From Luteitalea sp. (GTDB taxonomy: Bacteria; Acidobacteriota; Vicinamibacteria; Vicinamibacterales; Vicinamibacteraceae), in NCBI GenBank assembly GCA_009377605.1, contig WHTT01000011.1:1-62999 (forward strand): a stretch of 62,999 bases of DNA, in the 5' to 3' direction. Each line of letters begins with the position of its first letter. Positions within the stretch are counted from its first letter, which is position 1. The position numbers were made by a program, and so were the translations under genes. Positions 1 through 7,558 of the stretch are shown in pieces. The notes under the pieces were generated by a model. It did no database searches. It had not been told where the DNA came from and saw nothing but the letters and a program-made list of their open reading frames with translations.

Positions 1-38
1 GTTGCGGCCGAGACGGTAAGTGTCAACCGGACAGCAGT

Positions 39-83
39 GGGACAGCCCCCGTTTTTCGTATCGTGGAAAACGGGGGCTGTCCC
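39..83. repeat. 17-bp perfect inverted repeat (REP-like / possible terminator)
   Basis: GGGACAGCCCCCGTTTT at 39-55 is the exact reverse complement of 67-83, with an 11-nt loop. It lies just downstream of the stop of the minus-strand glucarate dehydratase gene. Read on the minus strand the stem ends in a short T run, so it could end that operon's transcript. The sequence also resembles dispersed REP-type palindromes of high-GC genomes. No transposase is nearby. Confidence 0.7.
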
Positions 84-89
84 CGTTTC

Positions 90-1397
90 TCACCACCGCG
101 GCAAGACGCGCGACCATGCCGGATCCACGTGCTTCCGCATCTCCGCTTCATCGTCGCGCTTGCGATACGCGCATCTGCGATAGCGCTCCTTACCGCGCGC
201 CAGTTGATCCTGATCCAGCTCGATGCCGAGGCCGGGCTTGTCGCCCACCGCCACACATCCGTTGCGGATGGGAATGCGACCGCCCTGCACGACCTCGTCC
301 GCTTCGTGCTGCCATGGGTAATGCGTGTCGCACGCATACGTCAGGCGCGGCGCGACGGCGGCGGCATGCGCCATGGCCATCAACGATACGCCGAGATGGC
401 TGTTGGAGTGCATTGACAGGCCGAGACCAAACGTCTGGCACACCTGCGCCAGATGTTGGATCTGGCGGAGGCCGCCCCAGTAATGCGGATCGCAGAGCAC
501 GATTTGAACAGCGTCTCGCTCGATCGTGCCCGGCAGGTCGGCCAGCGATGTCACCGCGACATTGCTGGCGAGCGGGATCTGCACGCCGCGGGCGATGAGC
601 CCACCGCGCACCGCCGCCATCCCGTCGAGGCCGCTCGTGGGATCCTCGAGATAGCCCTCGCCGCTCAGCTCGGCGGCGAGCGCGGCACCGATCTCGATAG
701 AACGCCCCACCGACCAGGCGCAATTCGGGTCGATGCGCAGCGGCGCGGCGGAGCCGAGCGCACGGCGCAGCTCCCGTATGCTGTCGATCTCGGCCTCCGG
801 CTCGAGGACGCCACCCTTGAGCTTCACAGATGTGAAGCCGTAACCGTGCATCATCTGTCGCGCCTGCCGGACGATGGCGTCGGGATCCAGGGCTTCCCCG
901 TACTCATCCTCACGCACATCGTCGGCCTCGCCGCCGCCGCCGGCATGCTTGTAGAACAGATACGCCGAGAAGGGCACCTCACTCCGTACGCGCCCACCGA
1001 GCAGGTCACACACTGGACGGCCGATCGACTTGCCGATGAGATCGAGGCATGCGATTTCCACGGCCGAGTAGAGGCGAGTTGCCGCGTCCATGGGATTTTC
1101 GCCGGGGACGAGAAGGGTCTGCGAGCGATCTCCCTTGGCAGAAGAGGTGGGGTCGACGAGCGGCATCAGTGCGGCGGTCAGCCGGAACGGATCGGCACCC
1201 ACGATGCGCGGCCGAAGGTCCGCGAACTGACGGGCGATGGTCTCGCCGCCGTGCGTCTCACTGATGCCGACGCCGCCTTCGTCACTCTCGATCTCGAGGA
1301 TCGTCCGCAAGGCATACGGCGCATGCAAGCCGTACGAGCTGCGAAGCGGTGGATCGGCGATGGCAATCGAATGGATCCGGAAATCGACAATGCGCAT
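90..1397 (-). CDS. gudD: glucarate dehydratase-like enolase-superfamily protein
   Basis: This 435-residue protein is of the enolase superfamily and probably dehydrates D-glucarate (or a close aldarate) to 5-keto-4-deoxyglucarate in the cytosol. Visible catalytic elements, in order: the KxK base motif in SVKLKGGV, metal ligands in RIDPNCAW, LEDPTSG and the ASN segment, then SMHSNSHLGVS carrying the catalytic His. These match the glucarate dehydratase subgroup better than mandelate racemase. Its ATG lies one base after the TGA of the GntP permease, so it is the third gene of a tightly coupled operon. The C-terminus (last ~25 residues, Arg/Lys-rich) is not distinctive. The exact substrate (glucarate versus galactarate or idarate) cannot be fixed from sequence. 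Confidence 0.85.
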   Translation of the reverse strand: MRIVDFRIHSIAIADPPLRSSYGLHAPYALRTILEIESDEGGVGISETHGGETIARQFADLRPRIVGADPFRLTAALMPLVDPTSSAKGDRSQTLLVPGENPMDAATRLYSAVEIACLDLIGKSIGRPVCDLLGGRVRSEVPFSAYLFYKHAGGGGEADDVREDEYGEALDPDAIVRQARQMMHGYGFTSVKLKGGVLEPEAEIDSIRELRRALGSAAPLRIDPNCAWSVGRSIEIGAALAAELSGEGYLEDPTSGLDGMAAVRGGLIARGVQIPLASNVAVTSLADLPGTIERDAVQIVLCDPHYWGGLRQIQHLAQVCQTFGLGLSMHSNSHLGVSLMAMAHAAAVAPRLTYACDTHYPWQHEADEVVQGGRIPIRNGCVAVGDKPGLGIELDQDQLARGKERYRRCAYRKRDDEAEMRKHVDPAWSRVLPRW

Positions 1398-1398
1398 A

Positions 1399-2826
1399 TC
1401 ACGAAAGAGCGGGAAAGAGCGCGGCCGCGATCATCGTCGCGATGAGCCCCGCGACGCCCATGACCGCCAGCTGACCGGAGAAGTTACGCAGTGTCTCGGT
1501 TGTCGTCATCCCGCTCATGCGAGAGACCACCCAGAACCCGCTGTCGTTCATCCACGAGAACGGCTTGGACCCAAAGCCAATGGCTGCCGCGAGATAGACG
1601 GGATGGAATCCGAGCGCCCCAGGCGAGGCCAGTGCCCCAACGATTCCCACAGCGGAAATCTGTGCAACCGTCGCCGAGCCCTGCGCCGTTCTGAGCAGCG
1701 CCGTGAGCAGGAACGCGAACGGCAGGATGCCGATCTCTGCCGTCGCTGTCAGCGAGCGGAGCGCCTCGCCGACGCCGGTCTGCTGCAAGATCCCGCCAAA
1801 CGCACCGCCCGCCGACGTCACGAGGACGATCGAGCCGGCGCCCGCCAGGGCGGTCTGCAGCGTCCGCGCAGACTCTGCTCTGCCCTTGCCATGGCGCGCC
1901 AGCAGAATCAGGGCGATCACGGTGGCGAGCGCGAGCGCGACGTGCTTGTCTCCCACTTCGCGGAGAACGCGTTCGAGCAGGCCGCCGAGCGGCCCGCCGG
2001 TCTCGCCATCCACCAGGGTGGTGCCGCCGATGAGGACGATCGGCAGCGCGATAGGCAGAAGCGACGCCCAAAGGGAGGGCAGCTCGGCAATGTCGCGATT
2101 GGCTAACGTCTTCAGACTGTCCAGCGGCATCTCTGAGCTGTCCCGCAACGGTACCGGCCAGTGCCGATCCACCAGGTAGGCGTAGCTCCCGCCGGCCACG
2201 GTGGCCACCAGGCCCAACGCCATGCCGACGACCATCATCTGTCCCACGTCGACATCGAGCGCGCTGGCCACGAACAGGGGGCCCGGCGTCGGGGGAACGA
2301 GGGAGTGCGCAATGGTCGCGCCGCCCGCGATCGTCATGACGTAGAGCCCGTATCGCTCGCGAGTCCGTAAGGCCAGCGCCTTGCCGATCGGAATCATCAG
2401 GTAGAACACCGTATCGAAGAAGACCGGAATCGCAAGGAGAAATCCGGACGCCGAGAACGCCAGCGGGGCCCGTGCGTGGCCGACGAGCGCCATCAGCGAG
2501 CGCACGATGCGGTCGGCGCCGCCGCTGTCGAGCAATGCGCGGCCGATGACGGCGGCCAGGCCGATGAGGATGCCCGTACTGGCCGCCGTCGATCCGAACG
2601 CGCGGGCGACGCGCTCACCTGCCGGTTGCCGCGCCAGACTCGACGCCTCGTCTGCGGGCACGTTACGCGCCAGCGCCGCGCGCTCGATGGCTTCGGGTGG
2701 CGTCAGCAGGCCGACACATAGCGCAGCGGCGATGAGAGCGAGGAACGCTTCGAGCCGCAGCCACAGAATCGCGGTGACGACGATGAGCACGCCGACCAGC
2801 GCGAGCAGGAGCGGGTCGATCGTCAC
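1399..2826 (-). CDS. GntP-family gluconate/sugar-acid:H+ symporter
   Basis: This inner-membrane permease of about 475 residues is hydrophobic throughout, with roughly 12-14 transmembrane segments. Recognisable GntP-family stretches include the SLVPPTPGPL segment and the C-terminal GFGSKPFSWMNDSGFW block. A GTG start at 2826 is preferred because its GTGA overlaps the TGA of the upstream dehydratase (2823-2825); a longer start at 2856 would add nine residues inside that gene. Lying between two sugar-acid dehydratases, it most likely imports the aldarate or aldonate they consume. Confidence 0.9.
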   Translation of the reverse strand: MTIDPLLLALVGVLIVVTAILWLRLEAFLALIAAALCVGLLTPPEAIERAALARNVPADEASSLARQPAGERVARAFGSTAASTGILIGLAAVIGRALLDSGGADRIVRSLMALVGHARAPLAFSASGFLLAIPVFFDTVFYLMIPIGKALALRTRERYGLYVMTIAGGATIAHSLVPPTPGPLFVASALDVDVGQMMVVGMALGLVATVAGGSYAYLVDRHWPVPLRDSSEMPLDSLKTLANRDIAELPSLWASLLPIALPIVLIGGTTLVDGETGGPLGGLLERVLREVGDKHVALALATVIALILLARHGKGRAESARTLQTALAGAGSIVLVTSAGGAFGGILQQTGVGEALRSLTATAEIGILPFAFLLTALLRTAQGSATVAQISAVGIVGALASPGALGFHPVYLAAAIGFGSKPFSWMNDSGFWVVSRMSGMTTTETLRNFSGQLAVMGVAGLIATMIAAALFPALS

Positions 2827-4061
2827 GCCGAGGCTCCCGGCTTCGCTTCCACCCACTTCACGCTGTGATCACCGACCACCGCGACAGTCGAGGGTGGTGA
2901 GTCGATCCGGAAGATCGACCATGGCCCCGGAATGAACGGATAGCGGTCGACGACCGTCTCGTCGACGTCGATGCCGAGCCCCGGCCGGTCCGGCACGCGC
3001 AAATAGCCAGCCTCTATGGCGAGCGGCTCCGAGAGGATCTCGTCAGCGGCGGGGAAGGGATACATGCCGGCTCGCAGGGCGCTCGTATAGCACGGATGCT
3101 CGAGCCACTCGACGACCTGCTCGGGCCAGCAGACGCCGAGATGCGCCGCCACCAGGACTTCGAGCATCGTTCCCCAACTGTGGAACGCGACGCGCCGTCC
3201 ATGCGCGTTCGCTGCGCGCGACACCGCCTGGAAGGCGGGAAGGCCGCCCTGACAGCACACGTCCATCTGAATGATATCGGCGGCGCCGGTCTCGATGACG
3301 TCGAGCAGGCCTTCCGTGGCTTGCTCGTGCTCACCGGTGGCGATTGGAAGACCCGTGTGGTGCCTGAGCCATCGATAGGTGTCATGATCGTCCGGCGGCA
3401 ATGGCTCTTCGAGCCAGGCGGGTCCGTGCGGCTCCATCTCGCGTGCGAGGCTGGCGACCATGTCGCGCGTGTAGCTGCGATCACCCATCCGCCACCATGA
3501 ATGCGCGTCAATCATGAGGCCGAAGCTCGGACCAGTCGCCGCCCGCATTCGAGCCAGGGCTTCCAGGTCGCCATCGGGACCGAGTGCGGGGCGCATCTTG
3601 TAGGCGAGGAAACCTTGCGCCTGAATGGCGACTGCCTCCTCGGCGTACGCTTCTGGCGGCATGTACATCCCGGCGCTGCCATACAGCTTGATGGCGTGAC
3701 GCTGGCGGCCGCCCGCGATCTCGGACAACGGGCATCCCTCGAAGCGGGCCGCGAGATCGAGGAGCGCAATCTCGACGGCGTGATACGTCTTTTGGATCTC
3801 TGGGCTGGCGGTGAACCGGAGCTCGCGCCATCTCCGCGGGTCGCGGCCGTCGAGAAACGGCGCGATGTGCTCACGGATGTGCGTGGCGGCTTCTTCGTGC
3901 GCTGGTCCGGGTGCGTATCCGTGAAGGCCGACCTCCGTGGCGATGCGGATGAGCATCGCGTCACGTTTTAGAATCGTCCGCTCACCGCCATGGAAGGGGA
4001 GCCGGAGGGGCTCCGGCAGCGGGCAGGACATGAGGAGCGCGTCAACCCGGGTGATTTTCAT
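2823..4061 (-). CDS. mandelate racemase/muconate lactonizing enzyme-family dehydratase
   Basis: This 412-residue enolase-superfamily enzyme is the first gene of the operon. The N-terminal capping domain is followed by the barrel with a KMR (KxR) base at YKMRP, metal ligands in LMIDAHSWW, WLEEPLPP and GEHE, an IIQMD strand and a late FHSWG His-containing loop. The KxR/HSWG pattern resembles acid-sugar dehydratases of the L-rhamnonate/galactonate-type groups, but the substrate is not assignable. It is translationally coupled to the GntP permease by a GTGA overlap. Its leader contains a degenerate palindrome (4074-4154). Confidence 0.85.
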   Translation of the reverse strand: MKITRVDALLMSCPLPEPLRLPFHGGERTILKRDAMLIRIATEVGLHGYAPGPAHEEAATHIREHIAPFLDGRDPRRWRELRFTASPEIQKTYHAVEIALLDLAARFEGCPLSEIAGGRQRHAIKLYGSAGMYMPPEAYAEEAVAIQAQGFLAYKMRPALGPDGDLEALARMRAATGPSFGLMIDAHSWWRMGDRSYTRDMVASLAREMEPHGPAWLEEPLPPDDHDTYRWLRHHTGLPIATGEHEQATEGLLDVIETGAADIIQMDVCCQGGLPAFQAVSRAANAHGRRVAFHSWGTMLEVLVAAHLGVCWPEQVVEWLEHPCYTSALRAGMYPFPAADEILSEPLAIEAGYLRVPDRPGLGIDVDETVVDRYPFIPGPWSIFRIDSPPSTVAVVGDHSVKWVEAKPGASA

Positions 4062-4073
4062 CGCGACGTCCGC

Positions 4074-4154
4074 AAAGGGTCACTGGTTCCTCTTCTCTGT
4101 CCTCGGCAGAAAGGGATCGGCCTAGAACGAAGAGAAGGGGACCGGGTAACTTTT
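4074..4154. repeat. degenerate palindrome upstream of the sugar-acid operon
   Basis: The left arm starting AAAGGGTCACTGG and the right arm ending GGGTAACTTTT are imperfect inverted repeats, about 70% complementary over ~24 nt by eye. They sit immediately upstream of the first gene of the operon. It could be an eroded REP-type element or an operator/attenuator; nothing decides between these. Confidence 0.35.
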
Positions 4155-4465
4155 ACGGACGCCACGATACAGGGATAGCGTCTTCCTGACAATGCCTGGC
4201 AGGCTTAGCGGGAGAATGTCAAAGACATCTCCACGCGCCTCTCAGACCAGTCACCTTCCGCCGCCTCGGCGTTGGCGCCGGGGCACGGTATCATCAACCA
4301 AAGACAGCGGTTGGCCAGTCTTCCGTCCTTGCTGCCCCCAGTTTTTCTCCACCCTCCGTGAAGCGTCGAGTTCCGCCCATGCGGAGTAAAACAGAGGCGG
4401 CGCCGAAATGAAAGCACACGCGTACGACGGCGCTCGCCAGCCAGCGTCGCGCGTGCGCCGGTGCC

Positions 4466-4661
4466 GCCGGCAAGCGTGATCGCGGGGGCCGTGCCGCCCC
4501 GGTCGGCCGCGTGGAAACACCACGTGCGGCGCTCACGTGTGGGCGACCCGCCGAGCTCCGTGAGCTCGGCGGCCGCCTGGCCCCGCCCGTGGTGTTACCC
4601 CCTTCGCGGATCACGCGGCCTCCAACGGGGCGGCACGGCCCCCGCGATCACGCCTGCCGGC
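4466..4661 (-). repeat. long-hairpin repeat, copy A
   Basis: This is one of three related elements in the window and is read on the minus strand. The outer stem pairs 4466-4501 with 4626-4661: 36 bp with a single mismatch. Inside are a 9-bp stem (4505-4513 with 4612-4620), a stem using AACACCACG/CGTGGTGTT, and a central 11-bp stem CCGCCGAGCTC (4548-4558 with 4562-4572) with a 3-nt loop. About 115 nt beyond the outer stem, on the minus strand, lies a conserved tail AAAAACTGGGGG (near 4338-4350). No convincing protein is encoded. It faces copy B in inverted orientation. Mobile element, structured RNA or both are possible. Confidence 0.85.
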
Positions 4662-4852
4662 GCTGCCCCCCAGCGCGGCGCACGTGTCTTGCCGCCCCTC
4701 CAATTTGTCTCCATCCCTCCGGAAACACTGAGCGCCACTGCGCGGTGAGGTCGCCGAAGACCACCCGGAGGCGCCCGGTGTGATGTGGACACGTGAGGTG
4801 AGATTGCTCGGCGTGCGAGCGACGTGATGGGGCAGGCCACGCGTTGGTCGCG

Positions 4853-5029
4853 AAAGCGGCGTCGGATGTGGCGGTTGCAGTCGCGTCCCTTCGACGCGGC
4901 GGCGACCAAGCCTTCGACGATCGTGGGGGAAACGCGGAAATATCGGTACCTCGCGCCGCTGCGGAACGCGAGGTCGCGCGTGGTGTCGTTCGCATACTGC
5001 CGTGATGCGACCAGCCGGGTTTCCCGCAT
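4853..5029 (-). pseudogene. KTSC-domain protein remnant
   Basis: From an ATG at 5029 the minus strand encodes about 59 residues that fit the small KTSC domain: a RSGARYRYFRVSP segment followed by GLVAAASKGRDCNRHIRRRF. KTSC proteins are about 60-75 residues; the function is unknown, and a link to nucleic acid or lysyl-tRNA synthetase-associated domains has been suggested. The frame stays open to 4595, running into hairpin copy A without further family similarity, so the natural C-terminus appears lost or extended. No clear ribosome-binding site precedes 5029. It lies exactly between repeat copies A and B. Confidence 0.5.
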
Positions 5030-5207
5030 TGGGTGAAGCGCTCGATCAGCGACGCGCGCAGGACCGGCCCCAGTCTCGCGAGTTGCGCAAGGAGCTTCCG
5101 TCAACGACCGGCGAGTCGTCGAGGCGTGGGATGTGGCATGTCGCACCACGTCCACAACTGCGACGACATGTCACGCGCACGATGCGTGCGATGGTGCATC
5201 GAGGCAG

Positions 5208-5410
5208 CGGCGGCGGGGCGTGCTGCCGCGTGCCCGCGCCGCCCCGTTGGAGGCCGCGTGATCCGCATGAGGGGGTAAAACTACGCGCGGCGCCAGACCG
5301 CCGCCGAGCTCACGGAGCTCGGCAGGTCGTGACACAGGAGCGCCGCGCGTGGTTTTTCCACGCGGCCGACCGGGGCGCGCGGCACCCGTCAGCACGACAC
5401 GCCGGCGGCT
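5208..5410 (+). repeat. long-hairpin repeat, copy B
   Basis: This is the plus-strand copy of the element seen at 4466-4661 and 41147-41332. A 17-bp stem pairs 5277-5293 with 5340-5356 (one G.U), a 9-bp stem pairs 5252-5260 with 5359-5367, and the central CCGAGCTC/GAGCTCGG hairpin is kept. The outer stem (about 5210-5246 with 5370-5404) is bulged but still pairs, using different bases from copies A and C. The tail motif AAAAACTGGGGG lies near 5485-5497. Shared flanking sequence GATGCGTGCGATGGTG occurs near 5181-5196 and upstream of copy C. Confidence 0.85.
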
Positions 5411-5514
5411 CCGCCCACCCGCGCGTAGCCGGTCCTGTTCACCGACTCCACACAGGCCCGCACTCAAATGTTTGGGAGGGCCGACAAAAACTGGGGGACG
5501 GCAAGCTGGCAGGC

Positions 5515-5724
5515 TCAGAGGCGACGGATGCGCGTCGCTCCGTGAACCAGTTGAGCCATCCGTCGCTCGATCTCGGCCTGGGAAAGGATCTTGCCCACTG
5601 CTTCGGCATCCAGGCCCCTTTGAACCTTCTGACGGACGTAGATGTGGTACTGAATATCTTCCAGTGACGCACTCTCGGGAAGGTGCTCGAGCAGGCTTCC
5701 TACTTCTTCCTTAGCGGTCTTCAT
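5515..5724 (-). CDS. orphan antitoxin-like small protein
   Basis: A 69-residue acidic, helical protein (MKTAKEEVGSLLEHLP, then SLEDIQYHIYVRQKV and ILSQAEIERRMAQ) resembles the small antitoxins often paired with ParE/RelE-type toxins; this assignment is from pattern memory only. In intact modules the toxin gene follows immediately. Here the downstream side is instead the tail of hairpin repeat B, so the toxin is missing. The last residues (HGATRIRRL) diverge from the usual ending. No convincing toxin is seen on either side. Confidence 0.6.
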   Translation of the reverse strand: MKTAKEEVGSLLEHLPESASLEDIQYHIYVRQKVQRGLDAEAVGKILSQAEIERRMAQLVHGATRIRRL

Positions 5725-5792
5725 GGAACGCTCCAGCGCTTCAATTCTATCTCATCTCGACTCCCCCTCTTCGCCAGGGAAAACGCCCATGT

Positions 5793-7478
5793 CTACCGAC
5801 TCACGGCCTCGTTTCCGGGTGACGTCGAGTCGGTCCGGACCGTCGGATACGTAATCCCCAGCTGCTCGAGATACGTCTTGTACTTGGTGGGATCGAAGTA
5901 ATGCTTGCGCATCTCCGGGCGATAGCGGTCCATGATCGCCTTGTTGAGGTGGACGGCCGGCTGATCTTCGGCACGAATCAGCGGCTCGTACTTTCGTGTC
6001 TTCGTCTGTACGTCCTCGAAGTACTCCCACGCCTGCTCCACCAGCTCGGGACGCAGCAACAGATCCAGCACAGTCATGGCTTGGACCTGCGCTCCCGTAT
6101 TGACGCCCTTGTGGGCGATCGGCGTCGCCATCGCGATGGCATTCGCCCAGTTGTGGCCCGGGCCGGCCTTGAAGTTTGCGGGGAAGCGGAGCGACACGGT
6201 CGGCAACGTCCAGGAGATATCGCCGATATCATCGGATCCGCCGCCGCGCTTGTCGTCGTCTGGAATCTCTTCCTCGCCCTCGAGCTCCGACAGCTCGGTC
6301 TCGAGCCCATCCTCCGGCACACCGAGCTCACGCTGGCTCGCCTTGGCCAGCGTGACGTCCGCGTCGCTCCATTTCGGTAAGCCGACTGCCTTGATGTTGG
6401 CATACGTGGCCTCGGCCACAGGGCGGTTCATGTGCCGTGGCCACGCCGAGCCCAGAACCCGCGACGACCACGTCGTCCCGGTCATGAGCGCCGCACCTTC
6501 CGCCATCTTGTCGCCGACCTCCCACAGGTTCTTGATGCCGTCGAAACTCGTCTCGCGGAAGAAGTACCAGACCGAGGCCGTGCGCGGGACGACGTTGGGC
6601 TGGTCGCCGCCGTCGGTGATGACGTAGTGCGACCGCTGTTGCAGCCGGAGGTGCTCGCGGCGATAGTTCCATCCCGTGTTCATCAGCTCTACGGCGTCGA
6701 GCGCCGATCGGCCTCGCCACGGCGCGCCGGCACCGTGCGCCGTCTCCCCTTCGAAGGCGTACTCCACGGAGACGAGACCGTTGCCGCTGCTGTCGCCCCA
6801 ATCCGTGGTCAAGTTGGTGCCCACGTGGTTGTAGAGCACGACGTCGACATCCTTGAACAGGCCAGCGCGGACGTAATACGCCTTCGTGCCGAGCTGCTCC
6901 TCGGCGATGCCGGGCCAGATCATCAGCGTGCCCGGGATGTTCTCGCGCTCCATGATCCGCTTCACGGCAATCGCGGCCACGATGTTGACCGGCGTGCCGG
7001 AATTGTGCCCTTCGCCATGGCCGGGCGCGCCGTCGATGAGGGGATCGCGATAGGCGACACCAGGCTTCTGTGACGCTTGCGGGATGCCGTCGACATCCGA
7101 TCCCATGGCAAGCACGGGCTTTCCAGAGCCCCAACGTGCCACCCACGCCGAAGGAATCCCGGCAACCCCGGTCTCGATGGTAAAGCCATGCTCTTCGAGG
7201 ATGCCCGTGAGGTACTTCTGGGTCTCGAACTCCTGGAAGCCGAGCTCCCCGAAGCTGAAGACCATGTCGACCATCTGTTGCCCGAGGTCGTACATGGCCT
7301 GCGAGCGGATATCGTCTGCCACAGCCTCCTTGAGCGTGGCCACGCGTGGATCGACGCTTGTCTTTGCTGAAGTCTCAGAGGGCGCCTGCTGTCCTGCCTG
7401 TGGGACGGCGCCTCCCACGCTCAGCGTGATTAGCCCAGCAAGCCACACGGTCCGGTGGCTCATCCTTACTCGACGCAT
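5793..7478 (-). CDS. secreted M20-family amidohydrolase (AbgB-like)
   Basis: This zinc-dependent amidohydrolase/peptidase of 561 residues is of the M20 family. The start at 7478 is chosen because GGAGG lies a few bases upstream; it is followed by a hydrophobic signal peptide (TVWLAGLITLSVGGAVPQAG), so the enzyme is exported. Metal and catalytic motifs are visible: GSDVDGIPQ, the HGEGHNSGT loop and GIAEEQLGTKAY with paired Glu, plus the dimerisation domain (GETAHGAGAPWRGRSALD). Length and motif spacing fit the p-aminobenzoyl-glutamate hydrolase subunit B-like group, though many relatives cleave other acylamino acids. An acidic insertion (LSELEGEEEIPDDDKR) lies near residue 400. It is followed upstream by a TonB receptor on the same strand. 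Confidence 0.85.
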   Translation of the reverse strand: MRRVRMSHRTVWLAGLITLSVGGAVPQAGQQAPSETSAKTSVDPRVATLKEAVADDIRSQAMYDLGQQMVDMVFSFGELGFQEFETQKYLTGILEEHGFTIETGVAGIPSAWVARWGSGKPVLAMGSDVDGIPQASQKPGVAYRDPLIDGAPGHGEGHNSGTPVNIVAAIAVKRIMERENIPGTLMIWPGIAEEQLGTKAYYVRAGLFKDVDVVLYNHVGTNLTTDWGDSSGNGLVSVEYAFEGETAHGAGAPWRGRSALDAVELMNTGWNYRREHLRLQQRSHYVITDGGDQPNVVPRTASVWYFFRETSFDGIKNLWEVGDKMAEGAALMTGTTWSSRVLGSAWPRHMNRPVAEATYANIKAVGLPKWSDADVTLAKASQRELGVPEDGLETELSELEGEEEIPDDDKRGGGSDDIGDISWTLPTVSLRFPANFKAGPGHNWANAIAMATPIAHKGVNTGAQVQAMTVLDLLLRPELVEQAWEYFEDVQTKTRKYEPLIRAEDQPAVHLNKAIMDRYRPEMRKHYFDPTKYKTYLEQLGITYPTVRTDSTSPGNEAVSR

Positions 7479-7558
7479 CGAAGGTCCTCCCTCGTGACGT
7501 TTGCCGACATTCTTCTCGTACGGCGCGACATACATTGATGTATACCTTGGGCGCGCCG

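Noticed and set aside
1237-2106. 289-codon plus-strand frame
   Set aside because: Low-complexity Arg/Glu-rich shadow of the GntP permease gene.
4466-4661. Integron attC site or ordinary terminator as explanation of the hairpin repeat
   Set aside because: No R'/R'' core motifs or cassette array, no T run after the stem, and stems far longer than a terminator needs.
4205-5667. Several 60-220-codon frames across hairpin copies A and B
   Set aside because: They follow the palindromic GC-rich repeat in several frames, change between copies with frame loss, and only the KTSC stretch resembles a protein.
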